NCBI GenBank assembly: GCA_023136155.1 | Contig: JAGLRT010000018.1 | Coordinates: forward strand, 1 to 8,021 | Origin: Methanosarcinales archaeon | GTDB lineage: Archaea; Halobacteriota; Methanosarcinia; Methanosarcinales; Methanocomedenaceae | DNA: 8,021 nucleotides | Direction of reading: 5' to 3' | Shown: piece by piece, positions 1-6,105 of the stretch | Position numbering within the stretch: position 1 is the first letter of the stretch | Layout: each line of letters opens with the position of its first letter | The notes under the pieces: model-generated | What the model was told of the DNA's origin: nothing | Seen by the model: only the letters and a program-made list of their open reading frames with translations | Database searches by the model: none | Position numbers and translations under genes: made by a program

Positions 1-922
1 TTACCAGTCCCATAGTAGATGCGAACAGTGCTGTAAAACCTCCTACATAAGCTACAACCATCAGCGAATCCGGTGCCGCAATGAACATCGGGAACGTTCT
101 GGCAACTAAATACACACCAGCCGTTACCATAGTAGCTGCATGAATTAAAGCCGAAACCGTAGTGGGACCTTCCATTGCATCCGGTAACCATACATGCAAT
201 GGGAACTGCCCGCTCTTACCTACCGCACCGCCAAAGAAGAGCAGTGTAATGATAGTAAGTTGACCTGAAGGTATATGATGAATATTTTCGAATATCGTAC
301 TGAACTGGAGCAGATATACTGTCTCATGTCCACTTATATGTGGAAGTACGTATTCAACCATATTCTGGTATAATATTACTATGCCAGCTAAGAACAGCAC
401 ATCACCCACACGAGTGGTGAGGAATGCCTTCTTTCCAGCAGCTGCAGCTGAAGGTTTCCTAAACCAAAAACCAATTAGTAAATATGAACACAGTCCTACC
501 AGTTCCCATGAAATAAAGAACTGAAGGATATTATCTGACAACACAACACCCAGCATAGCAGCAGTGAATAATGCGGTCTCTGCAAAATATCTAGGTTTGG
601 CTGGATCATGTGCCATATAACCTATAGCATATATGTGAATGAGCATACTCACAAAAGTGACCATCATCAACATTACACTTGCCAGAGGATCGATTAAAAT
701 ACCAACATTCAATACTGAAAACCAAGGAGCTGATACCTCAATGGGTATACCTGTTTCATTTATCTGTAAAAATGCCATTACAGATATAATACAGGATATG
801 GCGATTGCCAGTATCGGTATATGTCCTCCGCCTGAGGGAAGTTTCTTGCCAAAAGCAAGGGTAAGTACAAATGCTAACACCGGAAGTGCCGGAATCAAAT
901 ATACTATATTATCAACAGCCAT
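1..922 (-). CDS. fpoL: F420H2 dehydrogenase subunit L, partial (3' end outside window)
   Basis: This is the largest antiporter-like membrane subunit of the F420H2:methanophenazine/quinone oxidoreductase, homologous to NuoL/ND5; it pumps protons in the membrane arm. 307 codons are visible from ATG at 920-922, and the frame stays open to the left edge. NuoL hallmarks are clear: WELVGLCSYLLIGFW at residues 139-153 with the key Glu140, GKSGQFPLHVWLPDAMEGP at 235-253 with Lys236, and TTVSALIHAATMVTAGVYL at 254-272 with His261. Many hydrophobic helices are present. The start lies 3 nt after the fpoK stop, with a GAGGTGGT ribosome site inside the end of fpoK, so the two are probably translationally coupled. 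About half of the usual NuoL length (over 600 residues) is missing only because the window ends. Confidence 0.96.
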   Translation of the reverse strand, partial: MAVDNIVYLIPALPVLAFVLTLAFGKKLPSGGGHIPILAIAISCIISVMAFLQINETGIPIEVSAPWFSVLNVGILIDPLASVMLMMVTFVSMLIHIYAIGYMAHDPAKPRYFAETALFTAAMLGVVLSDNILQFFISWELVGLCSYLLIGFWFRKPSAAAAGKKAFLTTRVGDVLFLAGIVILYQNMVEYVLPHISGHETVYLLQFSTIFENIHHIPSGQLTIITLLFFGGAVGKSGQFPLHVWLPDAMEGPTTVSALIHAATMVTAGVYLVARTFPMFIAAPDSLMVVAYVGGFTALFASTMGLV

Positions 923-925
923 GTC

Positions 926-1228
926 TTACCACCTCAGGATGTTGATGTTGTCGATATTGACATTGTTTTTAGACCTGAATATATTCATTAATATTGCAAA
1001 ACCAATAGCTGCTTCAGCCGCTGCCAAAGCAATACTGAACAGCACAAAAACATGGCCGTTTACCTGGTTGAAATGTGATGCAAAGGCTATCAGGTTTATG
1101 TTGGCTGAATTAAGCATCAGTTCCACACACATCATAATCATGATTCCTGAGCGCAGAGTCATCACACCATAGACACCAATACAGAACACTATGGCAGAAA
1201 CAATTAGATAATAACTAATCGGTAACAT
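926..1228 (-). CDS. fpoK: F420H2 dehydrogenase subunit K
   Basis: Small membrane subunit homologous to NuoK/ND4L, part of the proton-conducting chain of the complex. The 100 residues match the family length. Three transmembrane segments are visible at roughly 4-24, 28-50 and 60-84. The two buried acidic residues needed for proton transfer in the family are present: Glu36 in VELMLNSANINLIAF and Glu72 in AAAEAAIGFAILM. The C-terminal tail after residue 85 is polar and Asn-rich. The ATG overlaps the fpoJ C-part stop as TAATG, and a strong AGGAGGAGG ribosome site lies inside the upstream gene. It is followed 3 nt later by fpoL. Stop codon is TAA. The assignment rests on motif, size and operon position. 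Confidence 0.96.
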   Translation of the reverse strand: MLPISYYLIVSAIVFCIGVYGVMTLRSGIMIMMCVELMLNSANINLIAFASHFNQVNGHVFVLFSIALAAAEAAIGFAILMNIFRSKNNVNIDNINILRW

Positions 1229-1521
1229 TACTCATCCTCCTCCTTTTTGGCCATGTAAAGACTCCCTAACAACGCTGCTAACAGAACCAGTGAGAGAACC
1301 TCGAAGGGTATCACATATTTGGTGAACAGCAGTCCTCCTACATGTTCAATCGCACTTGTATCACTTGAGCCATCTTCCCATTCTGTAAACATAATATCCT
1401 CAACTTCACCCCATGAATTAGTTGCAGATGCACTCAATATTGCAGCCACGAATACTCCTAATAACAGAAGTGCGGTCAGCAGGTTAATCATATTTCCTAC
1501 CTTGTTTGATAATTGTTCCAT
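1228..1521 (-). CDS. fpoJ: F420H2 dehydrogenase subunit J, C-terminal part
   Basis: This encodes the C-terminal half of the NuoJ/ND6-like membrane subunit, here a separate 97-residue protein. It has one transmembrane segment near residues 10-30, an acidic loop at about 35-58 (Glu/Asp/Ser-rich), and a second segment at about 70-90. The stretch FTKYVIPFEVLSLVLLAALLGSLY matches, in shorter form, the NuoJ ending in which a 'y.lpFEv.SvlLLvAliGa' pattern is typical. The protein ends in a charged KKEEDE tail. The ATG overlaps the upstream half's stop as TAATG, and a GGAGGTG ribosome site sits at 1530-1536. The two-gene arrangement of fpoJ is known from Methanosarcina-type operons as I recall them, so this is probably normal and not a fresh frameshift. 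Confidence 0.9.
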   Translation of the reverse strand: MEQLSNKVGNMINLLTALLLLGVFVAAILSASATNSWGEVEDIMFTEWEDGSSDTSAIEHVGGLLFTKYVIPFEVLSLVLLAALLGSLYMAKKEEDE

Positions 1522-1781
1522 TATGACTCCACCTCCTGTTCTCTGGTAGTAAGCATCACTGCAAACAGGATCATCACACCGATGGCTCCCACATAAACCA
1601 GTATCTGCACTACAGCCACGAATTGGGCACTAAGCAACACATAGAAACCTGCTGCACTCATCATAGCAATAACACAATGAAAAGCGCTGTGTACAACTTC
1701 CTTTGATTTAACCACCATTATGGACGAACCAATCATGATTATTGATATAATCGCGAAAGGTATTATTTGAAGATCTATCAT
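1521..1781 (-). CDS. fpoJ: F420H2 dehydrogenase subunit J, N-terminal part
   Basis: N-terminal half of the NuoJ/ND6-like subunit, 86 residues with three predicted helices at about 3-24, 28-50 and 54-77. The third holds AVVQILVYVGAIGVMILFA, the family signature around the flexible pi-bulge helix of NuoJ (usual form 'iYaGAvavLflFv'), which helps couple quinone chemistry to proton transfer. The SAFHCVIAMMSAAGFYVLL segment is also typical (NuoJ 'hsal.li..f...a..y..l'). The start codon overlaps the fpoI stop as ATGA, with a G-rich GGGGGG run just upstream as ribosome site. It ends in TAA overlapping the next ATG. It must act together with the separately encoded C-terminal part. Confidence 0.93.
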   Translation of the reverse strand: MIDLQIIPFAIISIIMIGSSIMVVKSKEVVHSAFHCVIAMMSAAGFYVLLSAQFVAVVQILVYVGAIGVMILFAVMLTTREQEVES

Positions 1782-2173
1782 TTCGTATACCCCCCTGTCC
1801 TACCTTCAAGTTCAGCTTTGTTTGTAGCTGCGAGTTGATCAGGGCTGTATATTGTTTCTTCCCTGGTCCAACAAGCCAATTCAAAGTGTTTTGTCATAGA
1901 CAGTGCCCCATTTGGACAGTAATCAACACACAATCCACAAAACATACAATGCCCATTATCAAATTGAGGATACCATTTACCAGATTTTACGATCTCAATG
2001 ACATCATTGGGACACATCTGGGAACATATGCCGCAACCCACACATTTATCCTTGTCAAGATGTTGCTGCCCCCTGAAAGCATCCGGCAGTTCCATTATTT
2101 CTTCAGGATATAGTCTAGTTACGGATTTTGTATATACATTGCGAAGTGTTAAATATAAATTTTTCAATACCAT
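1778..2173 (-). CDS. fpoI: F420H2 dehydrogenase subunit I (2x 4Fe-4S ferredoxin-like)
   Basis: Peripheral-arm electron carrier homologous to NuoI, passing electrons from the input subunit to the cluster in FpoB. Two classical 4Fe-4S motifs are visible in 131 residues: Cys44, 47, 50, with 54 followed by Pro (CVGCGICSQMCP), and Cys76, 79, 82, with 86 followed by Pro (CMFCGLCVDYCP). The KHFELACWTREE segment after the second motif is typical of NuoI. The N-terminal ~30 residues are basic and amphipathic, as in NuoI where they lie on the membrane. It starts 13 nt after the fpoH stop with a GGAGTG ribosome site and overlaps fpoJ by 4 nt. Stop codon TGA. Confidence 0.96.
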   Translation of the reverse strand: MVLKNLYLTLRNVYTKSVTRLYPEEIMELPDAFRGQQHLDKDKCVGCGICSQMCPNDVIEIVKSGKWYPQFDNGHCMFCGLCVDYCPNGALSMTKHFELACWTREETIYSPDQLAATNKAELEGRTGGYTK

Positions 2174-2186
2174 TTCTTTTCCACTC

Positions 2187-3251
2187 CTATGCCCAAATTA
2201 ATCCTATAATAGTTGACCATAAAAGGTTTAGTAATGCAAGCGGGATTAATACCTTCCAGCCAATATCGATTACCTGATCAATCCTATACCTTGGCAGAGC
2301 ACCTCGTACCCATATAAAAAGCATTATCACCATTATTGTCTTGGCGATTAGCCAAAATATCCCTGGGATGTTCAGGTTACCGATAAGCGGGAGACCATTC
2401 CATCCACCTAAGAATATCAAAGTAATTATGAAAGCACCAACAACTGCATGGAGATATTCAGCGAAGAATGCCAGTCCCCACCTCATTCCGCTATATTCCG
2501 TAGCCCATCCTGCAACTAGTTCTTCTTCTGCTTCAGTCTGGTCAAATGGTATACGTCCCACATCAGCCAACAGAGCAATGAAAAATACCACAAAACCCAA
2601 TGGTTGCGCAATGATATACCACAAAGTTGACTGAGCTTGTACTATTTCTACGATATCCAATGAATGTGCCATCACAGCAACACTGATAATTGATATGCCT
2701 AACGGAACTTCGTAACCAATCATCTTTGCTACGTTCCTGAATCCGGCAAGCAATGAATATTTACTACCTGAACCCCATCCTGCCATAAATATTGCAAAAA
2801 TGGCCAATCCGGACACAGCTTCAAGATATAAGATACTGATATCCATTCGAGACACTGCTACAGCATATTCTTTCCCATTAATTACAAGTAGATCGAAAGG
2901 AATGACTGCCACCATAAGGAAACCAGACGTAAGTGCAACAATTGGTGCCCCTATGAATAACCATTTATCAGCCTTTGCAGGTATAATATCTTCTTTTGTA
3001 AATAATTTGATGGCATCTGCAATTAGCTGCAGTACCCCAAATCGACCACCAACACGGTTTGGACCAATCCTTGATTGTATATCTCCAAGAAACTTGCGCT
3101 CAAGATATACCATTACAAGAGCTCCACCAAATACTGCTCCTATCACAAGTCCACCAAGTACACCCCTTACCCAGGGTGCTAATGCCCAAGTTGAAAATAA
3201 AACGACAAGCAGCTCCATAATTCCATCATATAGCTCAACAAATGTTCCCAT
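2187..3251 (-). CDS. fpoH: F420H2 dehydrogenase subunit H
   Basis: Membrane anchor homologous to NuoH/ND1; it joins the peripheral arm to the membrane arm and forms the entry of the quinone or methanophenazine channel. Numbered from ATG 3251 it has 354 residues and about eight helices. Family motifs are RIGPNRVGGRFG (61-72), IPFDQTEAEEELVAGWATEY (234-253), which carries the acidic cytoplasmic loop, and RGALPRYRIDQ (316-326). A longer frame opens at 3281, but those ten residues (MRSTGRRRDI) are unlike a NuoH start, would overlap fpoD, and would contain the AGGAGGA ribosome site; I therefore chose 3251. The gene begins 13 nt after fpoD. Stop codon TAG. No NuoE/F/G genes lie between D and H, the normal Fpo arrangement. 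Confidence 0.96.
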   Translation of the reverse strand: MGTFVELYDGIMELLVVLFSTWALAPWVRGVLGGLVIGAVFGGALVMVYLERKFLGDIQSRIGPNRVGGRFGVLQLIADAIKLFTKEDIIPAKADKWLFIGAPIVALTSGFLMVAVIPFDLLVINGKEYAVAVSRMDISILYLEAVSGLAIFAIFMAGWGSGSKYSLLAGFRNVAKMIGYEVPLGISIISVAVMAHSLDIVEIVQAQSTLWYIIAQPLGFVVFFIALLADVGRIPFDQTEAEEELVAGWATEYSGMRWGLAFFAEYLHAVVGAFIITLIFLGGWNGLPLIGNLNIPGIFWLIAKTIMVIMLFIWVRGALPRYRIDQVIDIGWKVLIPLALLNLLWSTIIGLIWA

Positions 3252-3259
3252 AATATCTC

Positions 3260-3266
3260 TCCTCCT
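3260..3266 (-). promoter_or_regulatory. Ribosome binding site that sets the fpoH start
   Basis: On the minus strand this reads AGGAGGA, 8 nt before ATG 3249-3251. It partly overlaps the fpoD stop codon TAG (3265-3267). It supports the shorter fpoH product over the upstream ATG at 3281. Confidence 0.75.
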
Positions 3267-4395
3267 ACCTGTCGACCTCACTGGTACATGAATCCATACT
3301 CGCAGCTATTGCTGCCACATCTGCCACGTATGTTCCTATCAATAATGGCGGAAGTGCCTGTGCTGTCGCAAATGCAGGACCCCGAATTCTGAAACGATAT
3401 GGTTTATCGGATCCATCAGAGATAATGTACATTCCCATCTCTCCCCTTGGATCTTCAATACGGGAATACACCTCTCCCGGTTCGGGCCGTGTAATATAAG
3501 GCGTTACATCCTGCTTATATGGACCGGAAGGCATCTGGTCCAGACATTGTTCAATAATATAGATACTCTCAAGAATCTCCAACAGTCTTACTTTGACACG
3601 TGAAAATACGTCCCCATCAGTCTGGGTAATCACATTAAAATCAAGTTCATCATAAACCAGATAAGGCTCTAACCGCCTTAAGTCATAATTTACACCTGCT
3701 GCTCTTAAAGGAGGTCCTGCAACTCCAAGTTCACCTGCTTCTTTGGCAGTTAATGTTCCAACACCTTTGGTCCTTTTAAGATAAATTGAGTCACTGGACA
3801 TCATATCATCATGAGATTTTATCAGTTCCTTCAGCTTACCTAAGGACTTAAGGGCCATCTCCTTATAACCTGGTGGCAGGTCTTGCGCTACCCCGCCAAA
3901 CCTTGCATAATTATGGTTCAATCTTGAACCTGTAATTGCTTCCAGCAGGGACACTACACTTTCACGCTCACGTACCATATAGATAAACATGGTCAAAAAG
4001 CCTACATCTGTTGTATATTCACCTATTCCTAACAGATGGCTCTGTATTCTGCAAAGCTCATTAGTTAAAACCCGGAGATATTTAGCACGGTCTGTAGGTT
4101 CTATACCCAATAATTCCTCCATACCCCGACAGTAAACATCATTGTTGGAATTAGAGGCAAGGTAACATATCCTATCGGTCAATGGAAGAATCTGAATATA
4201 TGTCCTGTCTTCAAACACCTTTTCCATACCTTTATGGATATAACCTATTTTGAGTTCGGCCTCTCGTATGGTCTCACCCTCTATCTTCAGGTCAAGCAAA
4301 AAAGGACCTGGCTGCAACGGATGTTGTGGTCCTAAATGCAGGAGCATTTCAGATGGTTTGGGTGGGGACGTAATTTGAGTTGCTTCATGCGTCAT
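3265..4395 (-). CDS. fpoD: F420H2 dehydrogenase subunit D
   Basis: Peripheral-arm subunit homologous to NuoD (49 kDa) and the large subunit of NiFe hydrogenases; it forms the electron-acceptor pocket with FpoB and FpoH. All 376 residues are present. Motifs are LHLGPQHPLQPGPF (19-32), GYIHKGMEK (51-59), DRICYLA (74-80), RIQSHLLGIGEYTTDVG (116-132), EAITGSRLNHNYARFGGVAQ (152-171), the RGEMGMYIISDG segment near 317-328 and a C-terminal EVDR. Tyr78 matches the quinone-contact tyrosine of complex I, but the second His of the usual HPxxHG is Pro29. Cys77 and Cys370 sit where hydrogenases have the first Cys of RICGxC and DPCxxC; the second Cys of each pair is absent, so no NiFe site can form. Starts 10 nt after fpoC behind AGGTGATG. 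Stop codon TAG. Confidence 0.97.
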   Translation of the reverse strand: MTHEATQITSPPKPSEMLLHLGPQHPLQPGPFLLDLKIEGETIREAELKIGYIHKGMEKVFEDRTYIQILPLTDRICYLASNSNNDVYCRGMEELLGIEPTDRAKYLRVLTNELCRIQSHLLGIGEYTTDVGFLTMFIYMVRERESVVSLLEAITGSRLNHNYARFGGVAQDLPPGYKEMALKSLGKLKELIKSHDDMMSSDSIYLKRTKGVGTLTAKEAGELGVAGPPLRAAGVNYDLRRLEPYLVYDELDFNVITQTDGDVFSRVKVRLLEILESIYIIEQCLDQMPSGPYKQDVTPYITRPEPGEVYSRIEDPRGEMGMYIISDGSDKPYRFRIRGPAFATAQALPPLLIGTYVADVAAIAASMDSCTSEVDR

Positions 4396-4405
4396 TATTC
4401 ATCAC

Positions 4406-4888
4406 CTATGTTGGATTGGGATATCCTGCGTAATCTTTACGCAATGGCCATTCTCCTTCCATTTCTTCTACTAATAATAGCACCTTCAAATAAGGACAAT
4501 CATTAAATTTTATTCCATAAAGTTCGTACGTTTCCCGTTCATACCAGTTTGCATTCCAATATATATCACAAAGTGAGTCAATATTCGGATCATCTCTTGG
4601 TACCGAAGCTTTTAATGTTATGACTAAAGGCCCTGAATATGATGTAACATGATATACCACTTCCATCTTATCAGGAGGATAATCTACACCTGAAATGCAG
4701 GAAAGATGATCAAAACCTTTGTCAAGCAAAAACTGCATTATTTCGTGTACCTTGCTTGGATCGATTCTGGCTATTGCCCTGTTTGGTGAGGGAACATCCA
4801 CATCAGAAACTACATCTGGAAACTTGTCAGATAATTCAATCATTATGGTTTTGTCGATTACTTGTATCGCAGCTTGTTCATCTCCCAT
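4406..4888 (-). CDS. fpoC: F420H2 dehydrogenase subunit C
   Basis: Peripheral-arm structural subunit homologous to NuoC (30 kDa), which packs against FpoD and carries no cofactor. Of its 160 residues, the conserved part is the second half: HLSCISGVDYPPDKMEVVYH (61-80), WNANWYERETYELYGIKF (111-128) and the EGEWPLRKDYAGYP ending (144-157), equal to the usual 'W..A.W.ERE.yDlfGI.F' and 'ghPLRKDyp'. C and D are separate genes, unlike the fused NuoCD of enterobacteria. It begins 3 nt after fpoB with a very good GGAGGTG site at 4895-4901. Stop codon TAG. The first ~20 residues are variable and could be trimmed by a later start, but ribosome site and spacing favour ATG 4888. Confidence 0.95.
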   Translation of the reverse strand: MGDEQAAIQVIDKTIMIELSDKFPDVVSDVDVPSPNRAIARIDPSKVHEIMQFLLDKGFDHLSCISGVDYPPDKMEVVYHVTSYSGPLVITLKASVPRDDPNIDSLCDIYWNANWYERETYELYGIKFNDCPYLKVLLLVEEMEGEWPLRKDYAGYPNPT

Positions 4889-4891
4889 ATT

Positions 4892-5455
4892 TTACACCTC
4901 CCCATCAGCAGGATTTGGTATTACAGTCCTATCTTTCTGAGCCACTATTTTTTTCTGAAGCTCTATAAATCCTTCAAGAAGGGCTTCGGGTCTTGGCGGG
5001 CAACCAGGAATGTAGATATCTACTGGAAATATTTCATCCATATTAATAACCGTACTATATGATTCCCACCATGGACCGCCAGATATCGCACATTCTCCCA
5101 TCATCAATATCCACTTCGGTTCCACCATCTGGTCCCAGACCCTCTTAAGAGCAGGTAGATATTTCTTGGTAACATAACCGCTGATCATCATTACATCAGC
5201 CTGTCTTGGAGATGCTCGTGGTATGATACCGAATCTGTCTGTATCATAGTGTGCCACACCAACACATATCTGTTCTATTCCGCAACAACCCATCGGATGG
5301 GTCATAAACCATAAAGAATTCTTACGACCCCAGTTAACCAGTTTCTGCATTGGAGAATCCTTAATGAAGTCATGTATCGCACTTGTAGTAGTAAACGACA
5401 CATTTGGTGGAATCTCGAGTTCTATTTCACCCAATTTAATACCCCCTTCTTCCAT
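4892..5455 (-). CDS. fpoB: F420H2 dehydrogenase subunit B (cluster N2)
   Basis: Homologue of NuoB (PSST), holding the last 4Fe-4S cluster (N2) before the membrane-soluble acceptor. The ligand pattern is intact: Cys57-Cys58 in PMGCCGIEQ, Cys122 in MGECAISGGPW and Cys152 in IPGCPPRPEALLEG. SPRQADVMMISGYVTKK (82-98) is the usual central stretch. Length 187 residues. The first ATG (5455) makes a 34-nt overlap with fpoA and has no clear ribosome site. A TTG at 5434 (codon 8) follows a G-rich AAGGGGG and would shorten the overlap to 13 nt; it is a realistic alternative start and would give 180 residues. Stop codon TAA. Confidence 0.95.
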   Translation of the reverse strand: MEEGGIKLGEIELEIPPNVSFTTTSAIHDFIKDSPMQKLVNWGRKNSLWFMTHPMGCCGIEQICVGVAHYDTDRFGIIPRASPRQADVMMISGYVTKKYLPALKRVWDQMVEPKWILMMGECAISGGPWWESYSTVINMDEIFPVDIYIPGCPPRPEALLEGFIELQKKIVAQKDRTVIPNPADGEV

Positions 5456-5817
5456 TCGTAGACCAGTCCTAGTAGCACAACAACCATGAAAAATGCCATT
5501 GCAAAAACGCTAAAGATTGTAGTGAAATTCGGTACGTTATTCAATACAACATCGTTCATATATACAGTAACCCATGGGTAAAGGAACAACAATTCAACAT
5601 CGAACAACACAAAAAGTATTGCATATGCATAATATTCAACATTGAACATAATGTTCGCACTACCACTAGGTACAGAACCACTTTCATATGTCGTGAACTT
5701 TACTGGAGACTTGCTCCTTGGCGATAACTGCTTAACTATAAACATTATTGCCAAAGGTATCACTAAACCAAATATTAGAAAGATGGCTACAGGTATAAAA
5801 GTATCAATAATTTCCAT
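5422..5817 (-). CDS. fpoA: F420H2 dehydrogenase subunit A
   Basis: First gene of the operon, homologous to NuoA/ND3, a three-helix membrane subunit near the junction of the two arms. It has 131 residues with helices at about 7-28, 61-82 and 100-121. Diagnostic stretches are KFTTYESGSVPSGSANIMFN (40-59, the counterpart of the ND3 loop 'YECGf.p.g.ar..f', with Ser in place of the loop Cys) and YAILFVLFDVELLFLYPW (65-82) with the conserved Asp73 and Glu75. The ATG is preceded after 3 nt by AGGTGAT (5821-5827), a good ribosome site, and by a promoter-like region. It overlaps fpoB by 34 nt on the ATG model. Stop codon TAG. Confidence 0.96.
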   Translation of the reverse strand: MEIIDTFIPVAIFLIFGLVIPLAIMFIVKQLSPRSKSPVKFTTYESGSVPSGSANIMFNVEYYAYAILFVLFDVELLFLYPWVTVYMNDVVLNNVPNFTTIFSVFAMAFFMVVVLLGLVYEWKKGVLNWVK

Positions 5818-5820
5818 ATC

Positions 5821-5827
5821 ATCACCT
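5821..5827 (-). promoter_or_regulatory. Ribosome binding site of fpoA
   Basis: Minus-strand AGGTGAT, complementary to the archaeal 16S rRNA 3' end, ends 3 nt before the fpoA ATG. The presence of a leader with a ribosome site argues against a leaderless fpo transcript. Confidence 0.65.
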
Positions 5828-5858
5828 AAATGTCCTAACGGAGTTGTGTTAGATTAAA

Positions 5859-5868
5859 TGTATAAAAA
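5859..5868 (-). promoter_or_regulatory. Candidate proximal TATA box of the fpo operon
   Basis: The minus strand reads TTTTTATACA, preceded by an A/G-rich CCAGAACA that could serve as BRE. An archaeal start site about 25 nt downstream would fall near 5835-5840, leaving a leader of about 20 nt that includes the AGGTGAT site. Judged by eye only; the distal TATA-like element at 5991-5998 is an alternative. Confidence 0.45.
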
Positions 5869-5873
5869 TGTTC

Positions 5874-5912
5874 TGGAATTATTTTCCCTGAATCAAAGGT
5901 TAAACAATTCCA
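5874..5912. repeat. 7-bp inverted repeat upstream of the fpo TATA box
   Basis: TGGAATT (5874-5880) and AATTCCA (5906-5912) are perfect inverted copies separated by 25 nt, about 32 bp centre to centre, or close to three helical turns. A smaller GGAA-N5-TTCC palindrome (5875-5887) overlaps the left arm. It lies immediately upstream of the proximal TATA-like box, where an archaeal activator or repressor dimer could bind. Arms this short can occur by chance in AT-rich DNA. Confidence 0.35.
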
Positions 5913-5990
5913 AAGTATGCCGATTATGGGATGCAAATCACTTTGAATCCAACACGTTTTTAGTTAAAATAAAATAGATATTGTAAACAA

Positions 5991-5998
5991 AATATAAA
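5991..5998 (-). promoter_or_regulatory. Candidate distal TATA box for fpo
   Basis: The minus strand reads TTTATATT, closer to the archaeal consensus than the proximal element. A start about 25 nt downstream would give an untranslated leader of about 150 nt before fpoA. It lies in a generally A/T-rich tract, so a chance match is quite possible. Confidence 0.3.
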
Positions 5999-6105
5999 CA
6001 TATAATGAATAGTATGTAAGCCCCCATAAGAACAAAAGCCTATCAGGATTTACAATACATTACCGTTGCTAGAGGCTCGATATCCAATATGATTGATTCC
6101 AATTG

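Larger units (their letters stand above)
5818..6105. other. AT-rich non-coding region upstream of fpoA
   Basis: This 288-bp stretch lies between the thi4-like remnant and the fpo operon. I see no credible open frame, tRNA or stable long hairpin. It holds the fpoA ribosome site, two TATA-like elements, and a 7-bp inverted repeat. The part from about 5957 to 6012 is almost pure A/T. It is the only gap large enough to carry the operon promoter. Confidence 0.7.

Noticed and set aside
639..1172. Plus-strand open frame of 177 codons opposite fpoL and fpoK
   Set aside because: It lies antisense to two clearly conserved genes, resembles no known protein, and is a by-product of their codon use. The same holds for plus-strand frames at 2800-3291 (opposite fpoH) and 7044-7556 (opposite DUF366 and alba).
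3265..4395. FpoD as a large subunit of a functional NiFe hydrogenase
   Set aside because: Only one cysteine of each ligand pair is present and the full fpo gene order surrounds it, so the complex is the F420H2 dehydrogenase.
5818..6105. A tRNA, small RNA gene or riboswitch (for example a thiamin element near the thi4 remnant)
   Set aside because: I found no cloverleaf pattern and no recognisable TPP riboswitch core; the stretch is AT-rich with only short inverted repeats.
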